A stretch of 64,000 nt of DNA, from the NCBI GenBank assembly GCA_029204225.1, contig CM055092.1, positions 10,629,806-10,693,805 of the forward strand. The letters are read 5' to 3'. This document shows positions 1 through 12,100 of this stretch, one piece after another. The notes below the pieces were generated by a model that was not told the origin of the DNA, did no database searches, and saw nothing but the letters and a program-made list of their open reading frames with translations. How positions within the stretch are numbered: the first letter of the stretch is position 1; each line of letters opens with the position of its first letter. A program made the position numbers and the translations under genes. Source of the DNA: Diphasiastrum complanatum (Eukaryota > Streptophyta > Lycopodiopsida > Lycopodiales > Lycopodiaceae).

Positions 1-309
1 ATTTGGAACCTTCGACTATTCTACCCTTACCCATGATGGCAAGTACCAGCCAATGTGAATTATGATTCTCAGAACCACCCATTGAAAAAGAAGAACAAAT
101 ATACTTCACAGTCAACATTTTAACATAAGCACCACATACAAACAAAGTAAGAAGACTGCATATCAAGGGGCTAAAGTTTGAGCACATTTTAAAAATGTCA
201 TGCAACAGCTGCATTCTTCACACTCAACACTATAGATGTTTTTATATAAAGAGGAAGAGCAATATACATAATAAATAGCATCAACCTTGTGAGAGTAAAA
301 ATAGCGTAC

Positions 310-372
310 CAGGACTCCCACATCTGCCTGTGAAGCTCCACTGATCATGTTTGGAACATAATTTTTGTGACC
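310..372 (-). CDS. eRF3: eRF3 exon 6: GHKNYVPNMISGASQADVGVL
   Basis: It encodes 21 residues starting with the G3 glycine-histidine, after the acceptor TATCCAG, and ends CTG before GTACGC. It matches the universally conserved eRF3/EF1A segment following DAP. Positions 1-309 are the following intron, and I see no feature in it. Confidence 0.92.
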
Positions 373-2953
373 CTGGATAGTAAAGTCATCATATAAACAT
401 AGTAACATACACCTCAACATAATCTAAAAGACGAGCATTCCGCAATAATACTGCAGTACTTGAAAAGTAATCACTCAGCAACAACTAAACAATTAGAAGT
501 CCCAAAACTATTCAGCATATTATTGATCATTGACTTTAATAAAACATGCTTACTGGGCCAACCAGTATAACTATTACTAAGCTGACACCAGTAGTTACTC
601 TAGGTGCAATACTTATCATCAGAAGCATAAAATAGTCCCTCTCCTAAGGCATGCCCGATGATTAGAAAAGGCTGACAAGCCTCACTTTGGAGTCAGAGTC
701 AACACAGCACAATATGAACACACTCTGGACATTGAACCAAGACTGCTCAAATAGCCTGATGGTCCAATTTACAGCTGCTAGTACTGGCCCTCAGACATAC
801 GACACGTTGCCAAAAGTCAGTTAGGTAAAATGCTTTAAAGAATGTCTTCTCAAGTAGAGAAAAGCTCTTGAATACTTTACTAAAAAAACTTGACTAGTCC
901 AGCATTGCAATGCTAAGCTCACAGCAAACCATGTCAACAATTATATCCATACACAGAATAATAAAAATTTCCCTAGGAAAAAATTCTTTCAAATTTTCTT
1001 TCATGTCATTCAAAACATCAAACCAATCATAGTTGCACTGTGTTTCTATATACACGTTTAGAAACGCGTTCAAAAATAAATAAAAATAAAAATAATTCTG
1101 GGCAAACACGTTTCTGGAAACGTTTTTGCCCAGAAACGCGTTTCTGTGCAACTATGAAACCAATGATACATTGGACATTCCGGACCTCGTCCCAAGATTT
1201 TGGCCCAGAACCATAGTTTATTCAAATCGCGATTCGTTCAAAGAATCGCCACTTCAAAACGGTCCGACTCAACAGTTGAAATAGGGATTTTTTTCTTGAA
1301 ACGGGAAGAAAAAAACCCGGTTTTGAAACTTGACTGTTTTTTATTGCATGTGTGTGTCTTAAATTTGTTCTTGTTGGGCACCCAAGAATATGTATAAATT
1401 TGGTCTTTTTTGACTAGCAAAAGGGAGGGGCACCAGAAATTTTCATTTTGCTAATACTTGTCAATTTGTGCTTTTTCTAAGATTTTTGTGAAGATCAATA
1501 TACCCTTATAATTCCTACAATATGGTGCTTCTACTGTACTTTACAGATCTCGACTTAAATTTTGGATCCCTAGACATGGAGTTACTAAGATTTCTAGCTT
1601 GTATGATTCTCACTACTTTTTGACACTTCATCTTTTTTGCAATTTTGTGTTATTTCTTTCTATGAAAAATTGCCCACTATTTCTCCTACAACAGGGCATC
1701 TTTGATGCAGGTTAAAATTCATTAACCTGATTCTCAGAAGCCCACGTTATCTTTCTTGTAAGCCTTTCAAACTTTTGTTCAATCTTTCTACATTTTTGGT
1801 CGTCCTACTATGAATTGCTCCTATTGCACTTTGCAAGGGGAGAAGAATGTTGTAGTTCTTGTGTAGGACAATTTACACACTAGCATAGCAGTTATTGTAC
1901 TATCGATTTTTAGTGAATTGTTATATAATAATCCTTTCAAGCCTTCATGAACTTCAAAGGCAACCCTAACCAAGCACAGAAAGATTCATTTTGGAACTAG
2001 AATAAGACTTATGTTTTGATATGACTCATGACAATAGGCGGGACTCGAGTTTGATTCAAGATTGATCGTTAATCGATTATAATGTACAATGCAATTTAAA
2101 CACTAAACAAGCACTTGTTCTTGCTATATTATAAGGCTAGGAAAAAATTCCCTAAAAAAAAACCCCTAAACCCGATTCACTGATTCTTTCCCAGGGTTGC
2201 CGATTCAAACCCTTTTCAAAAAGGTGTTTCGAGAAGGTCCATGAAACATTGCTCGAAATGTGTTTTTTTTTTTTTTGGGGGGGGGGAAAGGGGGCTAATA
2301 TGGGTGTCAAATGGCAAGAAATTTTATGGGGGACCTGATGGTGAATTTTCAAAAACAAATTAACCACTACAGGGACCCTGTTATTCTCAAATATTATTCA
2401 CTGTATCGTCCCTATTTTTGCTTGATATTGTGCACACTGTGGCAGTGAAACTGTTGGAAAGCCGATGAAATTGCGAGAGTTTAGGAGAGACAGTAAAATT
2501 AGGGCAATGAGATTGTCGAATAGCCAGTTTATAGGAAAGCCAACAAAGTATAGGAACCGGCATCTTTTTTTGTTTATATGTTTTGATAGTTTTTATTCTA
2601 TTGAATAGTTGCAAATCTTTTGAAACTTTATTTTTTGTGTTTTTATTGCAAAAAAGGGTATTTTATGTGTTTTTATAATTTATATACGATATATATAATA
2701 TACATACACAATTTAAGTAAGATATAATAATACTACATGAGGGTCCGGGGCGGACGCGGCCTTTTGGCGTCCACGTCTGGCGCCCGGACCCAGACGCGTC
2801 CGACCACCGGACGTGGAGGGACACGTCCATTTTTTTTTAATTTTTTGGACACTGGACGCGTCCAGCTGGCACGTCCGGGTCCCAGAACGTGTCTGGGACA
2901 CGGACACATTTTTATTTTAAAAAAAGTTTGGCCCCTAAACCCTAAAACGCTCG

Positions 2954-3028
<75 letters not shown>

Positions 3029-3076
3029 GAGGCAGATTTGGTTGAGAGAGAGAGAGAGATATATGGTTTAGGGTAT

Positions 3077-3111
<35 letters not shown>

Positions 3112-6100
3112 AAGGGTAGAAGAATCCAGTGGGAGATGGGTATTGATCACTACCCCCAAAAGGCAGAAAATGTGAATCTAGTTGACCTACACCTTGGATA
3201 ACGAACTGTACGAAATGACAATCCCCTAATCCTAAACCTTGGATAACGGTCCTTGGACAAAGGAGGCTTTGTTAGCTAGGATAAAGGAGAAGTTCCAAAA
3301 AACTTGCCTGGTATTTGTGACTTCACAATTTTTTTGAAACTTATGCCCATAAAGCATAAGGCACTTGGATTACCTGAGAAGACGTGTACAAATAACATAA
3401 TGAAGCTAGAGGCTTGATTGACAGGGATATGTATTGATCCATGTCTGTCCTTAGATTGGTTTGTCGTCTGAGGAAAGTAAATTTGAAGGATTCCTGCTGT
3501 CGCACGACATGCAATTTACAGAGATAGCTAGAGCACGAGACAGTGTTCTCTGGACTCAAAAAATATAAATTGTTTGCTCTTTCATGCCCGATTCTGTGGT
3601 ATCTCAATTATGGGAGGCATGGGCAGTGGTAAGGTTTGTTGCAAATTTTTTTGGGTACCGTTCTCCTATTTTTTAACATGAGGGGGCCGGTGGGTGCCCT
3701 CTAATAATTGATTTCGGGGGGGGTAGGGGTCATAAATTGTTTTTATTTCGCTTTGGGGATGTGGGACAGTGAGGGCAGGGGCCTGTATTTTTTTTTTTTT
3801 TTGAAAAAAAAAATTTGGAAAATGTCGGACGCGTCCACCCCTGGACGCACCCCTGAGGCGTCTGCGTCCGGACGTGGACGCGCGTCTGCGTCCAGCCCCC
3901 GCTTCCTTAGATATATATAAACGGAAAAAATTTATACTAGCTTTCCGGAACGCTATACCCGTTGGAACGCGTTTTGCTGCATTGCTCATGATTGATTCGT
4001 GTCTACTACCAATTTTGGCAGCTATTTACTATAGTGTATGATGGTTGTTTAGAATGTTAAAAATATTGCCTTCGAACGGTGCTAATTCATCTATCTGCAG
4101 AGGATCGCCTCCCCCAGATATAAGATACAACTTACTTTTTGATCGTTCACCTATTGAGGTCTCCCACCAAGTTGGTCTCCATGCATTTGGAAACTGGTCA
4201 CATCCCTCCAGAAGGATCCATACAATCCAAATCCAATTGTTTTTTTAATGTGAATATTTTCGAAGGCTAGGTTCCATACTGCCAAGTACATGTCCATCCC
4301 TTCAAATGTAATTTGCAAACAAGATAATGGTTTTTCCAATATTTGTTTTCACCAAATGAACGACATCTTTTAAAGAATTTTGCACATAGATGCAACCACA
4401 TCATAGCACCTATAAGGATTTCCCTTTTCATTTGAAATAAACAGTGGTGGTACCATAGTTCCACAGAACAAAATGAAACCATTCCTAGGAACCCATTATG
4501 TACCATTCCTAAGGAACAGTTCCTTAACTGTTGTGAATGTCAGAACGGGTTGCCATAATGATTTGTTAGAACGGGTTGCCAAAACGATTTCAAATGCCAA
4601 AACAGGTTGCCAGAATGATTTGCTAGAACAGGTTGCCAAAACGGGTGCCAGAACGGGTTGCCAAAATGATTTCAGTGATCAATGGATTTCAAATTCTAAT
4701 ACAATGATTTCAGATCAAGTTGCCAGATTAACAGATTTCAGATGCAACAGAACACACATTTTCAAAAATCTTCCCAGCAACGGAACAACGAAAGAAAATC
4801 AAGAACGGTTCCTAGAACCAATCCTTAGGAACAGAACGGCCATTCCTAAGGAACAGTACCATACCTGTTCCTAAGGAGAATCCTTAGAAATGGGTATCAA
4901 TGGGTAATACACATTGACCTTGGTCTTATGCACATTCAATGAGACAACCCATCTTTGACAACTTAAATGGGATGTTTTCCAAGAAGAGATGAGAAGACTG
5001 GATCGCATGGCAACGAGTTCAAGGATCGAGGAGATAAATGAAAAAGAGAACCCACCTTTGAAGACTTAATTGAGCAACAAGCCTTCGCTATCAAGAAGAA
5101 GCATTTTCGTGGAAATAAGAAGGGGTTCGACGATCAAGAAAATAAGAGAGAACAAGGTTCTCAAGAAAGAAAATAGAGCAAAAGTTTGCCAAGATGCAAA
5201 TTGCTAACAATCAGAAAAGTAGCAGTACTTTGATGAGAAGACTCAAGAAGAGCCACACAAGACCCAGCATAATCACAACATGAGTTAAGGAAGACTAGGA
5301 CCATGCCAATAACTTGGGATACCAGGACATTCCGATCTTCAACAACAAAAAGTTTCCACATTGGTATTGTGATACAACCAAAGAAGGCCAAATATTGAAT
5401 CAAGGTGAAATAGTGATCAAGGTTGCTAGAAAATTAGCATTCATAAGCAAGCAACATGGCATCAATTGTGCTCTGATGTGTACTGTTATGGACATCCATG
5501 ATCCACAACAAAAGAATAAATTTGAAAAAAGGTCATGGATGATTAGTATGACAATATCATGAAAAACAAGACATGGGATCTCATTGAACAAATAAAGAAA
5601 AAGGGCCAATTGGATGTAAGTGTGTCATGTGCCCATCATAGCATCGAAACATTTGATTCTTCTTATACATCATATTTACATGGAAAAAAAAAAAGCAAGA
5701 AACTAGTATGAAATCAAAAAAACTAGACAAATGGAAGAAAACCTTCACCAAATATGGCAAAGATAGGTAAGAAAAGCCATTGATTGATCATTCGATATAT
5801 CACGCCTGAAGCTAGAGCATGATCAAGCTCCCATGTGATTGCAAGCACATGAACCAACAATTGGCAAAAGCCATAGCTCTCAAAGAGAAACTCCAAGAAC
5901 ACATAGAGTTCAAAATTAGACAAACGTAAAATTCCTCCAAATTGGCATGACCTCCTCTATTTCTAGTGGTCCTTTGTGCCTCTAATATGAATTTGGGGCC
6001 TTATTAGCCTAAATTGGGCCTCAAAAACATTATTATGAGTCCCACTATTCACAAATATAGCGCGGTTGTTCTAGCCATCTTATTAACTATTCTAGTTAAC

Positions 6101-9100
6101 TAGTCCTATTCTAACTTAGCACCATGGCTATAATTCGCAATACTTATTGAGCACATTGGCTAATTACATGCAATACATGACAAAATGGATCTATGAATCC
6201 GAATTGTTGATGGGACAATTGATTAACATTTGTTCAAAAGAAAGGCATACCTACTAAGTAACCGTTGCATTTGTTGCCAAGGTGACTACCATGAGAATGA
6301 TACGTGCATTAGCAACGTATTTCGGGTGGGGCTTGCAGTAGATGAACGCCAAGAGTGCATTCCTCAATGGCTACCTAGAAGAAGAGGTGAACGTGGAGCA
6401 ACTGCAAGGCTTTGAAGCATGTGGAAAGACACACATGGTGTGTATGTTAAAAAGGGCTTTATTAGGCTTAAAGCGGTCTTTCAAGTCTTGGTACAACAAA
6501 ATTGATGACTATTTTGAAAGTATAAACTTTCAAAGGAGCAAACCAAACGTCTTGAAAGAAAAGGATGACATTGTTTTGAGTGGTTCTCTATGGGTGACTT
6601 AGTCATCACAAGCACAAACAAAAAGCTCGTAGAGAAATCAAGAAGGAGCATTCCAAGAAGTTTGAAATGAGACTTGGGATACTTACATTATTGCTTGAAA
6701 ATTGAGGTTTGGAAGACAATAAATAGTGTATTCATCTCTTAGATGCAAAGAATGCATGTATGTTGGAGTGCAAGCTCGTTACCATACTGTATAATGCAAG
6801 CACAAAGCAAAAAAAAAAGGGTGGGGGGGGGGGGGGGGGGGGGGTGGTGTTGCAGACAACATGGGCAAACCCATACAAACAATCGATAGGGAGTCTAATC
6901 TATTTGACAACTATGCATACTACTATAAGGATGACGATGATGAGTTGAACCTAGGACTCATTGAACTCTTATGTAGATAAGTAGATGCACATGCGCCGGA
7001 AAATGGACAAACAAGGTGCCTTCTCCATCTGCAGGTTATACGGTGGATGATTTTGTGAGAGCTAGTAGAATCAAGTAATGTTCATCAATTTTCTTATTAG
7101 GAGAGCTATGACTACAATGAAGCATGCATCAATCTCATATTCTATACTCTGTGAGGGCCAAAGATGCACAAAAAGAGGCTTTAAATGCAACTAGAGGCAC
7201 ATTATTCTCGAAGGTTTCTATTAAAATATGTTATGCATGATCCATAAGGGTAGACATGATCCATACAAATGACTTCAGCTTTATGTGCATTTTATGAACC
7301 AATTCCAACTTATACAACATGGTATTCATGGTCTCTTCAAAAGAACATAAATTTTAATGTTCTCACCTTCTATTCTTTGTAATGTATGGATCATAGTTGC
7401 ACAGAATCGCGATTCTAAGACTGGGCGTTTCGGAAATCGCGTTTCTGAGAAACGCAATTCTCCCCCCAAAATCGCATTCCAGAATCGCACAAAAAAAAAT
7501 CAATAAATGAATAATTTTCAACACCTCTTCACGGCCAGAATCACGCCAGCTGTGGAGGAGGTAAATTTTTTTGTTTTGAGCTGTAGGCGTCGGATCTTGG
7601 CATGTGGATAGTCGACAGGCATCTACTCGGCGATACGGAGGTGGTGTGCACGATGCCAGGGGGATCTGAGCTTCACGCACATCGAAACGATCAGTTTTCG
7701 ATTTTTGGTAAGTGTAGGCTTGTATTTTTGCAAGTGTTGACATTGAGTTGTAGGCAACCAAATCAAGCATAGTTTGGCTCTAGACCACCTTTCTTCATGC
7801 CCACGATGATTCCTACGGGGTAAGTTTCAACGATTACGGCACACCTTGCGAGATTTAAACACCACAATCCAAATGCTTGTTTTTTTTTGCCATTTTCAGA
7901 AAATGGCTTATGGGCAACCGATTCAGGTGATGTCTGAGCCTAGAATGCATTTCCACATGCCCACACAGACTCCTGTGACCTCCGTTCTGCCCGTCTACGT
8001 CCGTAGCACAAATTTCAATTTTCTTGCCCTAATTCCATGTTTTTTAGGGTTTAGGGTTAGAGCATCGTGCAAGCATCCGCCAGTAGCGTGGTTTAGGGCC
8101 GCACTGGACTCCTAGACGCCTGCAAGGACTCCCATGCTAGCGTCAATCGTCCGTTTTCGCTCGCACTGGAATTATTCTATCCCTCGCCCTGTCTCGTGTG
8201 TTTTTTGGCACTTGCTATGATCTTGCTAGAATCAATGTGACGCGTGCTCGAATATGTTCAGCTCTGTTTTAGGCTGGTAATGTTTTTCAATGCAGTGTGT
8301 TTTCTTCTACTGAACGGTTGTTTGCTTGTTTTTGTTCACAGGTTTGATCTCGTGTGGACACAATGCCGGTGCAAGGCCGAGGCCTTTGGGGCGAGGTTGA
8401 GCTTACTCCGAGGGATGTGGCTACACACCATGGCTCGGGAGTCCGTAGATGGAGATGCTTGCATTGTGGTGGTCTCTTCACAGGATCACTTACCAGGGTT
8501 AGGGCTCACTTACTGAGGGTCAGAGGGCCGGGTGGGCGGGCATTGGGCATATCTGATTGCCCCAAGATTTCCGATGAGAGAGAGAGGTTGTCTATTATGT
8601 ACGGGCACGGTGCTGCATCACAGGTTTCTGGACAGGGACAGGGACAGGGACATGGACAGAGACAGGGACAGGGGGCAAGAGCAGCTGCAGGTTCACAGGC
8701 AGGGGTCACAGGGATGCAGGCACGGCCTACTACGGGTGCGAGCCTAGTACAGTACATTTTGGGCAAGGTTTAGGTGCAGTGCATGGTCCAGGCGGTGCCA
8801 CTCCAGTTCCACCCGCAGCAGCAGGGCTTACTTCAGAGGGGAGAGCGTCACATGAGCAGGTTGGATCAGCAGCAGCGGGTCCTTCTCGTCCCACCTCTTC
8901 TTCGGCGGCAGATGCAGCACATGGTTCGACAGGTCCTCCCAGAGAGAGTGATACACCCACAAATCAGCCATCCGGTTCGCGTGTTAGACCACGAGCGCCA
9001 TGTGCACAGCAGAGAGAGGTTAGGCCCAGACAGCAGACCCTTGATCGATGCGGGTGGCAGAGAGAGCAGAATGCCCGGTGAACTCGACTTGCTGGCCAGT

Positions 9101-12100
9101 TCTTTTACGAGTGCGGCATTTCCTTTGCTGTTGCTGACACTTGGGTGTTCAGAGAGTTTTGCGCACAGATGGCAGTCGTGGATGCTACATGGACGCCTCC
9201 CAGACGAGAGGCATTGCGAGGCAAGATGCTTCGTCAGGAGGAGGAGACCATTACGCGGGAGCTGAGTTCCATTCACTCAGCTTGGCAGATGTAAGTACTT
9301 TGTTTCCATAAACCCATTGCATGCGTTTAGGGTTGACTCGTGGCGCAATTTTTGCATTTGGCTAATGGGTGTTTTGTGGCAGGTATGGATGCACGATGTT
9401 GAGTGATGGATGGACCAACATTCGTCGGCGATCCGTCATCAATGTCTTGGTTTCTTGCCCGCTTGGCACAGTATTCCTACGTGGCGTGGATGCCACTCGA
9501 GGTGGTGACGCCATCACAGCCGATTTCATATGGGAGGTTATCAGAGATGTTATTGTTGACATTGGAGTAGAGCTTGTGGTTCAGGTTGTCAAGGACAACG
9601 CTTCGAACTGCAAGCAGATGGGAGAGATTATGACGAGGGAGCACCCCAGCATTGTGTGGACACCTTGTGCTGCGCATTGCATAGACTTGCTCATCCATGA
9701 CCTGTGTGCACTTCCATGGATCAGAGAGGTATTGGTTTCTCCATTTGCTATGCTATCTTGATTGACGCCTGCTCCATGCTGCTAAACACATCTCAATTAC
9801 TGTCTAAATTTTTTACTAGATGTCTGTGTTGCAAGTCACTTCTACGGCCATGCGCCTGGTCACTTTTGTTACCAGGAAGAGGCGTGTGCTGGCCCTATTC
9901 CGCACCTTCTCGCACCTGAACCTGAAGAAGCCAGTACCCACACGCTTTGCCTTTTACTTTTTGGTGCTAGAGCGATTAGTATTAGTGAAGAACGCATTGC
10001 GGCGGATGGTTTCCAGCGAGTCCTTCCGAGAGTTCATGGACGCCCCACATGCGGCGTTTTTCGATCCACTGTGTTCGGTGAGCAATTCTGGACAGATGTT
10101 GAGGAGATTACTGGCGCCTGGTAGACCGTGAGGGGTGCACTCTTGGCCTCATTTACGAGTTCATGGACCGCATCGGCGAGGGGATTCAGACGTCAGCCTT
10201 GGTCGAGCACAGGTATGACTCTTCAGTGTCTAGTTTGTTGTTTCTCACTCAAGTCTGAATCATTTCTTTTATGCTATGGCAACTATGGTTACATGATTGT
10301 TGTGATTTGCCTACTGCAGGAGGCGCGAGATCTCAAGTAGGAGGCCAGATGGGACTACTTCCACCGACCCATCCACGCCGTAGCCCACATATTGCACCCC
10401 TTGTGGCGCGAGACTCGGGATCGGGACGATCGGGAGCTGCACCGGGGATGGGTGAAGTACACGGAGCGCGTATGGCCTGGACCAGGTACATGTGATAAAT
10501 TGCTTGGTAGGCTAAGTACTGCAGTAGTGACTGTAGTGTGCTCATTGCTAGTGTGTGAATTCAAGAGGACTTACACGAGCCATGTTTTTTCTTCTACCAA
10601 TAGGTCCGATGCTCACTAACATTGCATACCAGCTGCTGATCTTTGAGCGCTACCAGTTTCCTTTTGATGGAGAGCAGAGTCGGCAGAGGGAGGATATGTT
10701 GAGGCCTATTTCATGGTGGGGCTACCATGGGTGCGGCACAGGTGACCTGCAACGACTGGCCGAGAGAGTCCTTGCATAGGACTGTTCAGCAGGAGCTTGC
10801 GAGCGAAATTGGAGCACCTGGGCCTTGTATCACACGCAGAAGAGGAACAGGTTGTCCATCGAGCAGTGTAGGCGGTTGGTGTTTGTGAACACCAACGGCC
10901 GTATGCTGAGGCGGAGGGGGACAGATGCTCGAGGTGAGTCACATCATCACCCCCTGTTTCTTGCTATGCTTTGACGAACTGAATTGCTTTTGAATTATGC
11001 AATGAATTGCTGACAACAATGTATTGTTTTTGGTTGCAAGTGAACCCTGACACTTGCTTGGTGGATTCGGCAGCTGCTGCTCCTCGGACACCACCCACGC
11101 AGGAGGAGATGGATGATGAGATCTATAGAGTTATATAGACAGGCGCAGGCTGACGCACGGGCTCTACGGCATTCGAGGAGGGCAGACAGGCAGAGGGCTA
11201 GGGCTGAGGAGGGGGATGATGAGGGATTGGAGGGTGGAGAGGAGCTCGGGGCTGACTATCAGGAGGAGGAGGAGTGGGTTGAGGGGGATACGGAGGAGGA
11301 TGAGGAGATGGGGGCGGAGGCACAGGGGGATGACCTGGCTGACTTGCTGGTGGACCCTGATGCGGAGACAGAGGAGGAGCGAGCCATTCCTACACGTAGG
11401 CCTAGGGGGAGACCTAGAGGTTCTGGGGGGGGAGGGCTGAGTTCGCTTTTTGTAGACAGGAGTGGGGCATCACAGGCAGCCGTCGGCCAGGCATCATCAC
11501 AGTGGGTAGGGCCATCCCAGGGCGTTGACAGAGGAGGGAGAATTTTGGGGCATCATGTTTTTTTTATTAATGCACCTGGGAGTTAAAGCGTAAACCTGGG
11601 AGTTAATGCACCTAAACTAGACCATCCTGCACCCGAAACATTCGACAAAATACACAGTAATTTTGCTCTTAATTAGAGCTTTCACCTGATACCCATATTG
11701 CACAAAAAAAAACCAAAAAAAAAAAAAAAATTTAAAAAATGTTTCTGAAAAAAAATTCCATATTTCCGAAACGTGTTTCTGAACGCGTTTCAGAAACGCA
11801 GTGCAACTATGGTATGGATGTTCTCTATGTTTTGTGATATCTAGGTTGCAAGTTAGCTTCCGTTCGCATAAGTATACACACGCATGCAATAAAATCACAA
11901 CAATCAATGCAGAAGCTCATGGCATGAAAGAAATTGGATGAATGGTGTTGGGCATTGAAAAATCTAGCACCGGGCATATAACAAATAGCTAAGCAACCTA
12001 CAATGGACAAATCAATAGAAGTCTGCCCTCCAAAGTGACATGGAAAATTAGTGAAAGCCAACTACTTTTTTCAAGCAATAAACAACTTACAACCTAGAGC

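Noticed and set aside
1-309. Next eRF3 exon (expected VISARKGEF...)
   Set aside because: No matching codons or acceptor site seen on the minus strand; treated as intron.
2935-3159. Reading frames of Arg-Glu and Ser-Leu repeats
   Set aside because: Pure translations of the (GA)n microsatellite; no flanking coding sequence.
8040-8065. Interstitial telomere repeat (TTTAGGG)
   Set aside because: Only two units (AGGGTTTAGGGTTAG); too short to be more than chance or a telo-box.
8866-9276. Minus-strand 136-codon frame
   Set aside because: Shadow of the GC-rich hAT transposase exon on the plus strand.
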